From the NCBI RefSeq assembly GCF_009870125.1, contig NC_046680.1:9734001-9798000 (forward strand): 64,000 bases of DNA, in the 5' to 3' direction. The translations under genes and the position numbers were made by a program. Below the pieces are notes generated by a model. The model did no database searches. It saw only the letters and a list, made by a program, of their open reading frames with translations, and was not told the origin of the DNA. Positions 38,169 through 51,110 of this stretch are shown in pieces (the first letter of the stretch is position 1; the number at the start of each line of letters is the position of its first letter). This DNA comes from Drosophila pseudoobscura. Its lineage: Eukaryota; Arthropoda; Insecta; Diptera; Drosophilidae.

Positions 38169-38660
38169 GTGAGTATTTTGCAAAAGAATTTCAGCTAATT
38201 AGACGGTTTTATGGTTTTCGTTGGGCTTAGTTGTGATTCCGTCTATATTCTCGTATTTATGGATTTTAATTTGGTTTTTAAAATACATTTTCTGTGCAGC
38301 AGCAGCATAATTCGTTCCACGAAATTTTTCCATCAAATTGCACACGCAGCAAGCAACAAGCAGAAAGCAGCGTCTGAAAAAATATTCTCGAGAAAAATGC
38401 GTACCGTTCCGAGATGAAAAGTCAAAAATTATGCAAATGCAAATCATTTTTTGTTGCTCTATGCATGCAAAGAATTTCTTGCGCCATTATGCGCCATCAA
38501 GTATGCAAAGATATGTTGTACAGGGCTCAACCTCCGAGCCAGCCAGCGACAGGACAGGTAGCATCTCACCAGGCGGCCTCTGACATGCCAGCCAGCGTGT
38601 TGAACATGAGAATGTTCAGATTTATGTGAGCCAGTGACAGCTGCAGGCGCAGATTTGAAA

Positions 38661-38685
38661 TGGATTGGATGGATGGATGGATGGA
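38661..38685. repeat. (GGAT)n microsatellite
   Basis: Six GGAT-type units, the first one interrupted by TT. Confidence 0.85.
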
Positions 38686-41600
38686 GGCACCTCCAGTAGC
38701 TGCTACTCCATACTCTCTACTGCCTACTGCTTGCTAATCCTTCAAACTGTGCGAATCAGATTTGGCAGTTGTCGTTATCGTACCCGTACCCATTCCCAAT
38801 CCCATCTAAGGATGAAAGTTTAAAGTTTTCTGTGATGTAATCGCATTTTGTTGGGCTGTCTCTTTAATTAAATTTAAGAGACTGCCAACAGAAAATAAGG
38901 AAAGTTTCCTCCTCCGGATGATGCCTTCCTTCCTTGGCTGCCAAGCGTGCAATATTTAACTTTCGAGTTTTGCATTCAATCCACGCACCAAAACTTGGCC
39001 CACACACACATGAGCCGAACTCTGTCCCCGGCCCTGGTTCTGGTTCGAGCTAAGGCTTGGGATTGGTCTCTGGCAATGGCTCTGGCTTTGACTTTGGCTT
39101 TGGCTTGGGCTCTGGCTCGGTCCACAGCGCTTTTATTGGTAGATGGAAACGGAGATGGGCAAATCCCTGGCATGCTTTTAGTAGACAAAATATGCGCCTC
39201 TGGCGCTAAGTTTTTCTGGGCGACATTTGTTACTTTTATTTACGCACGCAACCTAACCCGGCCCGTGCCGCCCCCCTGCCCAAACGGCTCGTCCCGTGGC
39301 AAATAAGATTAACGTTGCTCAAAGTAGTGAGCCCCATAAAACCATTGGAGTGGGGGCAGATCCTATTCTGACACCGAAACCGAAACCTTAGCGTAAGCCC
39401 GAGCCACAGTACAGCCAACGACGCACACATGCCCGAGGTGTTTCATTCAACATCAAGTGGCAATGTGGCACGTTCCGCGTTCCGCGTCGCCCAACGCATC
39501 TCCTTCGCACTTCACCCGAACATAATATGCGAACAATGTTTAAAAGTTTCGCTGGTTTCGGGTCGCAAATCTAATGCATGGGCCCAGGGCCCAGGGCCCA
39601 ATGCGCATAATTTAGGGTTTAAACATTTTTTATTGCCCAAGCAGATGCCGCAATGAGCCAAGTTTTATGATCTGTCCGTCCGTCCGTTTGGATGTCAGTA
39701 AGTCAGTTAGGCAGAGCTGCATTAAGCCCCTGCAGCCATCAAACGCTCTCGTTCCACAAGCTGTGGCATAAATTAAACAATTGCCGGCCATGCGATTGAC
39801 CAGCGGGACATTACGCATACGCATAGTATGCCCTGAGCCGTCGCTCAGGGCCCACTCTCAAGTATCGACAGAAGCTACATAAGTCGCTATCCCCGTGGCC
39901 GCAATGGAAAATATGAAATATTAAAATTGGCACTGGCCCTGAGAAGCTTTTAAGCAGCTTAAATGCTAATTAATTTTTGAAAACAGCCAAAACAGAAGAG
40001 GCAAAGGAAATGGAAGTGTGAGCGGCAGTGGAAATGGAAACGATATTGTCAACATTTGTAGGCGTAGAAGATACTGGAGCCGTTGCTCTTGCTCGTAATC
40101 GTATCTCCTGCCGTCCGACTCCATTAACATTTAATTTTCGCTGGTGCTCCATTCAAATTTTGGGAGCCACTTCAACGAAATAAATTACAATCAAATGGCT
40201 GCGCCAGCCAGCAAAATGTGCCCCGGCAGCCGTAAAGTTTTATATTTCTGCCTTTAAAATGGGGAAAAATTATTAAAAAATTGTGTAATAAAGGGCAGCG
40301 ACACCGACTGACAGCCGGGCAGGAGGAAGTCAGATGAAGAGCAGACATTAACCTCATGCAGCAGAAACAGCGACGGCGAGACAGCAGCAGGCGAAGGAGC
40401 AGGAACAGCCGAAAAATGTTTAGTCATAAACATATTAAAAGCTACTTTGCATAAACTTTGGCCGTCAAGGCTTCTACTCCTTGGAAGCCAGTTGCCTCTG
40501 CCGCGGCGGGGACACATTCGCCATTTGCGATTTATTGAAAAGAGAAAAGCAAACGGCGAAAAGCCATAAAAAGCGAGTCCCGTCCGACCGACCCACCGGT
40601 GAGGAAAGGGCTACAGAAACCGAAACTGAACAAAAGCGGAGCTGCGAAGGCTGACGGCCTCTTGACGACCTGACGACGAACAGTTGACGACCACGGAGCG
40701 ACTGCCTGGAGGCCGCCACCCACTCTTTATTGGCCAGGCCAGCTGACTGGTTAAAGGCTTCATTAAAAACACATTTCTTGCATAAATGTTTTGGCCGAGT
40801 CCGCCCGCCATTTGAATGCAGTAGCAAAACAGAGTCGAATAAAAAAAGAAATGCGAAATGCGAAATGCGAAAAGCGAACAAATACGATAATATTTTGCAT
40901 TTGAAAGGCAGCTGTCGGCGTGGCAATGGGAGAACAAACTGAACAACTGACACTGGAACGTGAATTTACGAGTATTCGAGTCAGCCAGCGGGCTGAAAAA
41001 GCTGCCAACAATATGAAATTCCAGCTGATATCCTTTCTAAGAAGGATTTGTCTGCGTTGCGTATTTAGTCAGTGAATGGCGGCGGGGAAACTGACAGCCA
41101 TTCTTGGGGATCTGCACAAAGCGAAAACACTGTAAACACTGTGAGAGATGTCAGTGTATTGGAAAGGTTTCACGGGAGAACAAAATCGGACAGTTCCAAT
41201 ATAAACAAATTACAGAGTTTCAGTCTCTCAAAAAAGTCTCTCTACTATCACCCCCGAAAGGTGGAAACGGAACATGTATCTTTGTCCAACTTTCCTGCAC
41301 ATTTCCTTGCTGACTTTAAAGAGGGTCCTTCGGCTGACTGGATTTGGGCAAATATATTCGTGTAGCTTAGTTTATCAAAGCTGCGACTTATTTGTTTTTT
41401 TTGCGTGCCCGGCGGGGCGTTTGCGTGTCAGCTGGTGTCTAAGCGCGGCTAAGCAAAATATTTACACTGCAGCAGAGCGCAGTAGGGCGAAGAGGCGAAT
41501 AGGTCGCGGGGCTTGTGATTGTGCTTGGACCAGTACTATCGCCGAGATACTGTGAGTACATAATCAAGTTTCAATTTCCAGTGAAAACAACCTCGCAGTG

Positions 41601-41861
41601 TCTGGAATTTTCAGCTAAGCTCGAAGCGAATTGGAAGAGAGGACCGGCGGGAGTGTGAGTGGGAGTTTGAGTAGCGACAGAAAAATAGAAGCAGAAAGCG
41701 AAATAGAAATAGAAATAGAACGAGGAGCCAACAAAGAGCCAGCGAAATGTACACAAAAGGCTGCATTTGACAGGAGGCAGCCTGCCGGGGCAGGACATGG
41801 AACTCGGCCAGGACGCTGGCCCACACACACATCAAAAGCACAGGCTGCACGCATCGATGGT

Positions 41862-41902
41862 CCTGCTGCTGCTGCTGCTACTGCTGCTGTTGCTGTTGCT
41901 GG
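41862..41902. repeat. CTG/TTG trinucleotide array
   Basis: Direct CTG units broken by CTA and TTG variants. Confidence 0.85.
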
Positions 41903-43027
41903 TCTCTCTGCAGCAAGCAGCACCCAGAATTCAGTTCATTATGCCACTAGAACAGTTTAATGTCGTTTAAAGAGTAGCTGCCACAGAACAGCGCGAAACA
42001 AAGCCACAAAATGTGGACAAAATGGGAAGAGGCCCTGCCCCTAGTCAGCCGCAAGGGTTCTGGCTGCGGACAATGGCCGCTCCGCTCCACATTGTGCCTG
42101 TGCCAGAGTGTTGGCCAGTGTATGCCAGTGTGTTGGCCAGTCTGTGCCAGTGTGTGTGTTTGTATATAAGCAATTTTCCATTTTTTGTCCCTTTTTAGTT
42201 CTGCTTCTTGAAGTTTTCGCTTTTCGCTTTGTTACACGCTGACAGGCAACGGCAACTATGAAGGCGAAACGTAATGAAAATGGCAACAAACAAAATAATT
42301 GAAATTTGGTTTAGCTGCGGCAGCAGCGTGGCAGCGGCAGTAACCATGAAAAAATTGGCCAAATGAGAACGAATGCCAGAACAAAAGGAGCAGCAGCAAG
42401 ATGGCCACAGCCGAGCCAAGACAAGACAGAGGCGACCGAGCCTTTAAAACCCCCAAAAGAAGGAATGGTAAAAAAAAACCTCAAGAAATAACCTCAGACA
42501 CAGACGTAGAGCGAGGGAATCGCGCCGAAAGCAATGAGCAGGATGACAATGTCGTCGTATTGTGAGATTTGTCAGTTGATTTTGTTTTTTTTTTTCTTCT
42601 TTTTTTCCTTTTCTTTCCGTATTTTATTTTTTATTCTCTCGTTGCTGTAGAAACTTCCTCGGCCGTTGCAAATTAAATTTTCCAATCCGCAACGCCCATT
42701 CTTGCAGCTTCTGCTTCTGCTTTGACTTTGACTCTAACTCTGACTGTGAGAGACTTGTTTTCCCGGCCATATTCAATTTTCCAATTTCGTATAATTTTCC
42801 AGGGCAAGTAAAATCATTTTACAGCAAACACTGTCAAAGCTGGAATGCCCTAAAGAGTGCCCCAGATAATCTTTAATATTCGAGTTGCAAATCTTAGTCA
42901 GAATCCCATCTTCTTGGGCACTCTCGTCAAGTGCTCAGACAAACATTTGGCCACATTGTTTGAGTTGCAGAGAAATATGCGGAGAACGCCTTAACCCGAA
43001 CCTTATGGATGGATATCACCTCCAGAA

Positions 43028-43053
43028 ACACACACACACACACACACACACAC
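43028..43053. repeat. (CA)n microsatellite
   Basis: About 13 CA units ending in CGCTTGC. Confidence 0.9.
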
Positions 43054-43554
43054 GCTTGCAGAAGCGAATACAAAATGACAAAATAAATTCAGTTTGCTTC
43101 GTGCCAAACAAGAAAAGGAAAACATGGCCAGGGGAGAGCTCTGAAAAGGCGGATTTCAATACGGATCTGCTGCGATTTGAACTTGTCCAAAGTCTTGACT
43201 TTCTCCCGCCCACATACCAAGCGGCGGGCTGCCAAGACATCTGCATTTGTGTGGGTGTGTTTCCGTGTGAATTTCTCATGCATAATTTAAAGTGTTGCCC
43301 ACTTCGCAGGGCCCTCTTTAAAGAGTTCCTCCGGCTGACCCATGTTCCTTCAAGTTAATCTTCAGCATGGGCCAAGGCCAGAGCCAAAGACAGAGCCAAG
43401 CGCCCAATTAGTTAACTGCGGGATTAGGTATGTACTCGTACATTGTACATATAATTGATTTTCCCAATTAAAGGGAAGCAGAGGGAACACATGATAGGGG
43501 TGATTACGAATCCAGGTCTAATTGTAGCCAACAGGTAATTGCCTGTATTATGCA

Positions 43555-43576
43555 GTGCTGCTGCTGCTGCTGCTGT
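43555..43576. repeat. (CTG)n microsatellite
   Basis: Seven CTG units. They give rise to the poly-Ala, poly-Cys and poly-Leu frames around 43.55 kb. Confidence 0.9.
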
Positions 43577-44206
43577 GCTCCTGGCTTGCCACCAGTACAC
43601 AGTACACAACTGCACAGGCAGCACTTCTTGTGGCAGATTGGGGGACGGCGTGGCTCTGTCGCCTGTTCAGGGACGAGGCATCGCCAGCCGCAATTCCTAT
43701 TCCTATTTCTATGCACAGCATTTTTCATCATCAATTTTTTAGCGGGGACAAGCTCAAAGCAGGATAGTGTAAAAGAGTGACAGAGGGAGACGGATAGGGG
43801 GGGGTAAATCTAGTGCGGGTGAGATGAAACACATTGCACACGTTGACAGCATATCAAAAATGCAAAAAGTGCTGCTCGCCCTCCTCTAAAGCTGCTACCC
43901 CCCTCGCAGCCACCTCGCTACCACCTCGCAGCACCGTTCCATCTTTAATTTTGGGAAAATTTTCAGACATAAGCTTGCAACCTTGAAGAGACCGACAGCA
44001 CTCGTATGTGTGTGTGCAGCCACGCCTTTTGAAAGGCAAACGCCTACATAGACCTCATCATCGTCATCATACCACAAATTTCTTGTCTTGGCATCAAACG
44101 CAGACTTTTTAATGGAAACGTGTTTGTTTTACCAAATGTAAAATGGCCAAAAAGCAAAAAGCTCGTAAAGTGCAGTCCAAAGACTGAGAGAGAGTGAACG
44201 AAAGAT

Positions 44207-44228
44207 AGAGAGAGAGAGAGAGAGAGAG
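44207..44228. repeat. (GA)n tract
   Basis: Eleven GA units. Shorter GA runs occur just upstream (about 44186-44194) and downstream (about 44291-44306), making a small cluster. Confidence 0.9.
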
Positions 44229-44599
44229 CTGTACCTTCCATCTATCTGCAGCATATGTCAAAATTTAATGGTCTCAACACCCACAGAGATCCAGAGAGAG
44301 AGAGAGACCAAGGGGAGCAATAAAATTAACAAAACTAGAGGCACAAATTACAGCCACATCAACCATATCTTTTCTATGGCATTTCGGTTGTGGCATCATT
44401 ACCTTTGCATCCATTAAAGCCTTGTCTCCTCAGGCTGCTCCTCCATGAAATCATGGCCAGAGCCCGACTCCTCTAGTCCTCCTCTATGGACGCACACACA
44501 ACTTTCTCCACGATGTTTTATGGTCAACAAAACTTTACGCTTTTTTATGGCCTGCCAGAAGTATGGCTGATAAACGCAGACCAGAAACGAAGTTATCCT

Positions 44600-44870
44600 A
44601 GAGAATGGTTATCGACAGTACAGATACCCGTTTTAGTTGGAGTCTACGACTCGCTCAAGAAGGGAAGCATGCTAAACGGCTCAACTAAACATTGTTTTGC
44701 TATCAGAATAGACTCTTCTTCATTTCCGAATCCTCAATAGGATTTACCTAGCATAAAAATGTATATTCCTGATGTTTAATTGAAAGATTTACTTGGTATC
44801 CTTCCACATGTCGCACCCTCCCGTTTTATGTGTTACAGGGTAGGAAAATCAAAATTTATAGCATTAAACA
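44600..44870. repeat. Possible decayed dispersed repeat
   Basis: Phrases such as GATACCCGTTTTAGTTGGAGT, ATGTATATTCCTGATG and GTTACAGGGTA recall the wording of short dispersed repeats common in fly intergenic DNA. The 84-codon frame at 44486-44740 overlaps it and is not accepted. Assignment is by pattern memory only. Confidence 0.3.
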
Positions 44871-47812
44871 AGTGGCACAGAGCGTGGCTTTCGATCAGGT
44901 GAAACTTTGTCCGACTTCAAAGTCTGGCATTCAGTCTGGAACCGAATGGCAGGGAAAAGTTTTGCTTTTAATTGCCCCGACAGTCGGGAGACATTTGAGT
45001 TAATTATGCCTCGATTTGGCTGCGAGTAAACAAATTAATTAAAAAGCAAATACGCTGATGATCTCCCTCCGGCTTTTGGCCATCATCCTCTGCCCCATTC
45101 CATTCATGCCATCCGAGCCACATACTCGTACATATATCCATTCTCCTGCCCCGCCAGCAGCTGGAAAATGTCGACGATGCGATACGCCTTTTGTTTAACT
45201 TATTTATGTAGGTTCCTCTGGGTCGTCAGCGGCACACATTAATGTTAATTATTGAGGCAAGTGACAATTTGAGTGATTTCACTTTGGCCAACAACACACA
45301 GCCACTCAGCCACATAGCCACAGAGCCAGGACAATCAGACAAGGAGAGGCAGCAAATCATTTTGACCAACACTCTTTGGCTCTCCAAGAGGTTGAGCAGC
45401 GGGAGGAAGTGTTCTGTCATTTGTTATCTGTTCAGTTTGACATATAGCTACAACCAAAAGCGTTTTTCTCGCCATACTATTTTGTTTTTGGTTTTTTGCT
45501 CGTTGTATTGCGACAACGTGGCCGCAACGTTTTTCCGCGCAGCCACATTGCCAATTACCCAGACACACTGGCAGACAGGACACCGATAGAGACACGCACA
45601 CAGCGGCGGAGACGATACACACACACACACAAAAGGGGAGGGGAGGAGATAGACAGACCGTGAATCGTGTGAAATGTCAACACTGTGACATGGCAAAGTG
45701 GAAATGGTAATTGCGTGTTAATTGCTTTACGCGTTCCAAGTGCTTTCACCATGCACACAGGGGCAGACGGTCTCTTTTCTCTTTTTTTTTCACCATCCCT
45801 CCAGGCAACGCAACTAATCAATCTCTCACTGCATGGCCTCACTGCATGCACATAGCACTTGCCATAGCCACAGATATAGCCATAGCAGAGACTCATACGT
45901 TTTGAGATGTAGCCCGGCATCAGAGTGCAAGAGCAAATTGCGTTTGTCGGCGTTCGGCCATAGCCGGCCATTGGCTGTAACACGTTGCGTATGAGCAATT
46001 TCTGTGCACGTGAGTGTGTCCATGGTGTGTTGGGGTGCGTGCCTATTCCCATTGACTGCAATTGATTTCTCACAGAAACATACAGAGAGGGGGAGAGATT
46101 GAGAGAGAATGTGTGTTAAGGGGAATTGAAAACCTCAATCAATGCTAGGGAATGCGAAATGCGATGGCCAAGAACTTCATCTGTCCGTCGACAATCGTTT
46201 CAATATGCATAAACATCCTGCACATAAGCCAAGATTGAGATGGAAATTCATTGAAGAAGCAATAGCTATAGAAAAGCTGTTCTAACAAGCAAACAACCAC
46301 TTCTAATGTGCTCCTTTAATCCACTCTTCTGTTCTCCTGTCAGAGAAACAATTCTCAAGGCACTCAAGCGAAAATTCATTAACTATGATTATGATTAGTC
46401 AAAAGCCATTCCCATTCGCATTCGATCATTGACATGGGAAGGCCCCTCTGGCTCCACATTGGGGATATCATTTCGGGTGACATGTCAACATGTGTTGAAC
46501 CCGAAACCCTCCCGACCAGTTGCCCCCTCAGAAGACATTATGACTGTCAACATGTTTATTATTCACCTGTGCGTGAACACAGAGGCCAAGTTATTAAAAC
46601 TTTGGCACATTACGCGAAGAGCAGCAGAGGAGGCCGGCTGGTGCCTGGAGAGGGACAAACAATTGGCAAGAGCAGCATTTGAAAGGCTGGCTTAAAAAAT
46701 GTAATAAAAGTTCCCAAAATGCGACGTGTTTGCTTAAGTATTTTTCAGTTAGGAGAAGGAGAAGGAGTAGGAGATGGAGCCGAGAGAGTGCGACGTAGCA
46801 GGCTCTAGGGGTAGGTGTCGAGTTCGGCAGCCCCTCTACTGCGGCATCGCCGTGCTGATTGTGATAAATGCGACAAAGACATGTGTAAAATATGCTTCAT
46901 GTGCGTTATTATTGCGTTTTATGGCCAATGGGGAAGAGACACACATGCACACAGGCCACCCCTCGCACTGTAGATGCCTGTAGACCCCACCTGACAATAC
47001 ACATTCCGAGATGTCGCCGTGGGGGTTTTTTTCACTTTCTTTTGCTGACTTGTCGAAATGCTCCAAAGTGTTTGAATATCTTGGGCGCAGGCATTTGGAG
47101 AATGGCGGAAATTTATTTTTTAATTATAAGTATTTGCACTTGAGACGGTTTCTCGTCGGAACGAGATCATTGCGGTCCCAGGCGGCCATTGGCGACCCCA
47201 CAGCGAAGTGAGAAGTGAGCATTCACAGGGAGACGGGAGACGGGGTCGAAGTCGGAGACGGCAGCGAGTCATCTCTCCCCACGGCCACATAATCCATAAC
47301 GGGGAGCACAGAGCAAACATCGCACAGAGCACATAATCAAAGGAAGCCTCAAAAAACAGATAAAAAACATGGAACTGAAGGCAAAAAATTTCCCTAGAGT
47401 CGAGCTGAAAATATACCCAAAATGGTAGGGAAAACTCACAGCTTGAATTGTTTGCCTAAAATACGCGTAATGCACACACACACACACGCAGCTATACACA
47501 GATTTGTATATGTATTCGCCATACACAAACACATGAGAAAAATAAGACATAAAGCATGTTTGCTTGACATAAACGGAGAAGTTAAGCCAAATAAAAGCGA
47601 AGAGTGAGAGACACACAGACAGAGCGCGGATCGGGGAGTGAGAGATGAAACCAACGAAGAGGCAAACATTTTAATAATAGCACAAAAGGCTGGATGCCCC
47701 AAAAACTAAGCCCCGCCCCAGAGCTACAGAGCCTCAAAAGCACACCCCAACTTCATCACTTCAATGGGGACAGCTTGTTTATGACGGAAGCCCAAAGTCA
47801 ATCCGCACCCAG

Positions 47813-47842
47813 CATCCATCCATCCATCCATCCATCCATCCA
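47813..47842. repeat. (CATC)n microsatellite
   Basis: Seven CATC units that read as a His-Pro-Ser-Ile repeat in one frame. Confidence 0.9.
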
Positions 47843-50800
47843 GCCTGTAACCTTACCAACCCTCCCAAAGTCCCCACTCTTTTAACCACCCATGCCATTC
47901 CGTTTGAGCCGCATTCCCTTGACGCTGCTGTAACCCTTTATTTGTGTGCGACTCAAATGATTTGTTGTGTGGCTTTTGAAAGAGTTCCCGTATTGAGAAC
48001 CCCTTTGAGGCAGCTGCAATTAAAGCCAAAGTACAGTGAAGGCTTCCTTTAAAGGACAGCTACTCAGGATGGTGCACAAGAAAGTCTTCTAACTAAAACG
48101 AAACGATGTGACCCTCGATTGTGAGGAGAGTGGGATACTTGGAAATCGAATGATCATATCATTGAGAAAAAAATCCTGCATCTATCATCTTCTATTAACC
48201 CCCAAATCCTTGAGGGATAACAGCGTACAGTCCTGACACCCACAACATTTCATCCACTGACAGCCAGCATCCATAGAGAGTGCCCTCTTTTCCCTTTTCC
48301 CTGTTGCGCTTCGCAGTTTTATTCGTTCGCACTTTGTGCGGTAGTCCCCCTTTAGCAGCATAATCAATTAAGCAAAGTGCACTCCAATGTGCGGGGGAGG
48401 TGGAGGCAACACCAGCAGCAGGAGCAGGAGCAGGAGCTGAAGCAGGTAATGTAATGCAAATAAATGTTGCCAACTTCAGCGACTGGCATACGCAGCGTAT
48501 GCGCAATGTAAGTACCACTTCGTGGTCGGGCGGCTCTCCCTGTTCCTTCTCGGGGTTTCTTTTTACTATTTTATTTGAATTATACTCGGGTTTTTGTTGG
48601 CAGTCTGCCATTTTAAAAAACAAACCATTAAAAAAGAAACAAGTTGAAGTGGGCCGTGAGGAGTGGGGAGGTGCCGCATTAATTACATTTTAATTAATTT
48701 CTGGTCCTTTCCACTTGTGTGTACTTATTTGTTGCATATGTAATAGCTGCAGAAGCGGTAATTGCTTTGGCCAGGTAACAAGCAGGCACTCTTAATGCAC
48801 ATCGTTTACGTAACATGAATAAATGTTATGCGAATACAGAACCACTTTAATCTCAGGCGGCGGGTCCCAGGCCAAACCACTGCAAAATTTTTTCTCATTG
48901 GCCTTTAGAACAAAACAAACACAAGGAATTCCATTTGGATTTGGACTTGCACCTGGTCGGTCAAGGTCCTGACATTCGACATTCATTAATGCGATTAAAA
49001 CTGCCACAGTTCAAGTGCTCGAGCAACAGTTGCAGTTCCTAGAACAATAAGCAGGTGAATCAGAGCCAGAACCTAAAACGTGGCAATGGCCAGGGCCTGA
49101 GACAGGACCAGTAGGAGACCAGTAGAGGACAGCAGATTCACTAAGCTGGCTAAAGCCAAGAATAAAACACTCCCTGCCTGCTCTCCGACTCTTTGTCTGT
49201 CTCCCAGCCCAATCCTCGACGGCCATTGCCGGCGGCCATGTCGAGCAAATAAACAAACAATTAAAAAGAAAAGCGCCAGAACAGAAACTACTCGGAGGAG
49301 GGGAAAATCCCCCTGCAGATCCACAACGAAGTGGCTATACCCTTAGCGCAAAGTTCCTGCCTCTATTCACAGTAATTCCACGCTTATCGCCAGACAAAGC
49401 CACTCGGAATAGTCACTGAGCCCGACTATTCCCCTCTCTCTGGTGAGGATAGCGTAGGGCGTTGGGAAGGCGAAGGAATGTCAGTCAACGTGCCGTATGA
49501 GTGTTGTGTCTGCTCTGCTATACTTTGCTTCCATGAGAGCTTTTTCCTCTATAGCTGTAGTTTTTTTCTCCAGGCTTCTCCCAGTGGCTCCGACGGGCAG
49601 GTAAACATAACAGTGGAGCCCACACTCACACACAGGCACACTCATGTGTGGAGACGGGGACTTTAAGTGCGTAAATGAGCAAAATACACACCTACACACA
49701 TAGACACAGACAAAGAGCGACGTGGAGGTGGCCGCATAGTGGTGGATCGGGCACACGGCCAGGGGCACTACGATGAAACAACAACATAGTGTAGCGCTTA
49801 TTATGCGTATACTTAACATTTATTTCTGCCAGACAGTGTGGGTGAGTGCGAGAATGAGTGCTCGCACACATACATCCATCCATAAGCAGAGATACACACG
49901 CATACAGTTATACAGATGCGGATACCGACACAGGACAGAGCATAAATCTCATCGTGCATTCATCAATGTCAAGCCACAAGTTTGCTTTTCATTTGTTATG
50001 GCTTCGCTGCTTGTCGGTGTGTATGTCCGTGTGGCTGTATGTGTATGAGTGTGCTGTGTGCCTGTGACTGTAGCTGTGTGCTTTTTGTTGTATTGTTTAG
50101 CACATAAAACACCAGAGCCTGCATAGAAATTTTTTACGAGAGTCGTTCGATGAATTGGCAGGGTGGCGGTGTTCGATGAAGAACCCGGAAAAGGATAGCC
50201 GACAGCCGACAGAAGTCCTAACCGGCAGTCGATTAAATGTATCGAAAAACAATGTGTCGATAGCAGAAGTCTCGAAAGAATAAGAGATAACGGATAACAT
50301 ACAGCCCATACAGTTGATAACATCTGTCGCATCCTATCCTATCTCTAGATAAATAGCAATCGCACCTCGCCCCATGAAAACGGGCATAAGGACGTTCATT
50401 GTTTTGCCATTCTGGCCATTCGCATTTGAGGCAACACTTATTCGCACATCATGCTCCCATTTGTTGGCCGGGCTAACACACAACCCACCCACACAGTAAC
50501 CCACACATGTGCATAGATCAATGCCTTGAACTTCGGCTGAAAATATGCTAAGGTAAGGCCATTGCCAAGAGGCATACGAGTAGAAAGCCAAACAGAGTGA
50601 TTGTTGGACTCGTTCTCATGACTCAAGCAATTGATTTGCATATGCACCCTGCCCTTTACCGCATGCTGGGACTCGGCCAGGGCTGGGTTGGAGCTCCCCT
50701 TGTAAACGAACAGAAGAACAACTGCAATCCAAATGGCTGCCTCTTAAAACTTCATGGCATTGGTAGTAAAAACGACAATTCCCGAGCGCAACTGTTCATA

Positions 50801-50879
50801 AACATTGAGTGCAGAACCGTGGCAAGAGCCTGAACGGCAGAGGCAGCAACAACAAAGGCAACACGAAAGTAAAGGCCAG

Positions 50880-51110
50880 CACCGACGTCCTGAAGGCTCT
50901 AATACCCTAGAAAGTCCGGTACAGGCCATAACTACATTATGTTGACTGGAATATCCTAGCAAACAAAAATTAACCGCCTGATTGGTCGACGATTTCGGGG
51001 ATCGTTTCTACAACAGCTATAAGCTATGCCGTTCCGATCAGGGCGTCAGATGTTACTGAGTGAAGGGTCCTACCGCTATTATAGAACCGAGTATACTCCT
51101 TATCTTCAAA
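50880..51110. repeat. Probable decayed dispersed repeat
   Basis: CTCTAATACCCTAGAAAGT, CAGCTATAAGCTATGCCGTT and TATAGAACCGAGTATACTCC strongly resemble the recurring parts of short dispersed fly repeats, which have TAATACCCTxxxAAAGT and AGCTATATGATATAGTCGTxCGAT phrases. No frame is open across it. Strand and family are not resolved. Confidence 0.45.

Larger units (their letters stand above)
38169..44200. other. Non-coding interval, possibly the start of a long 5-HT1A intron
   Basis: No gene is supported. It shows GGAT units (38661-38685), GGCTCTGGCTTT-type hexamers (39050-39125), a GCGAAA run near 40855, CTG/GTTGCT runs (41862-41902 and 43555-43576) and a CA tract (43028-43053). The hydrophobic frame at 38947-39306 is produced by the GGCTTT repeat. 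Confidence 0.5.
44201..50879. other. Non-coding interval
   Basis: No gene is supported. It holds GA tracts at 44207-44228 and about 44291-44306, a repeat-like segment near 44.6-44.86 kb, a CATC array at 47813-47842, short CA/GT tracts and TACGAGTA copies at 45123 and 50575. Confidence 0.5.

Noticed and set aside
38947..39306. Hydrophobic 119-codon frame resembling a membrane protein
   Set aside because: The hydrophobic part is the translation of a GGCTTT/GGCTCT hexamer repeat.
44486..44740. 84-codon frame near a repeat-like segment
   Set aside because: It overlaps phrases of a dispersed repeat and shows no protein family.
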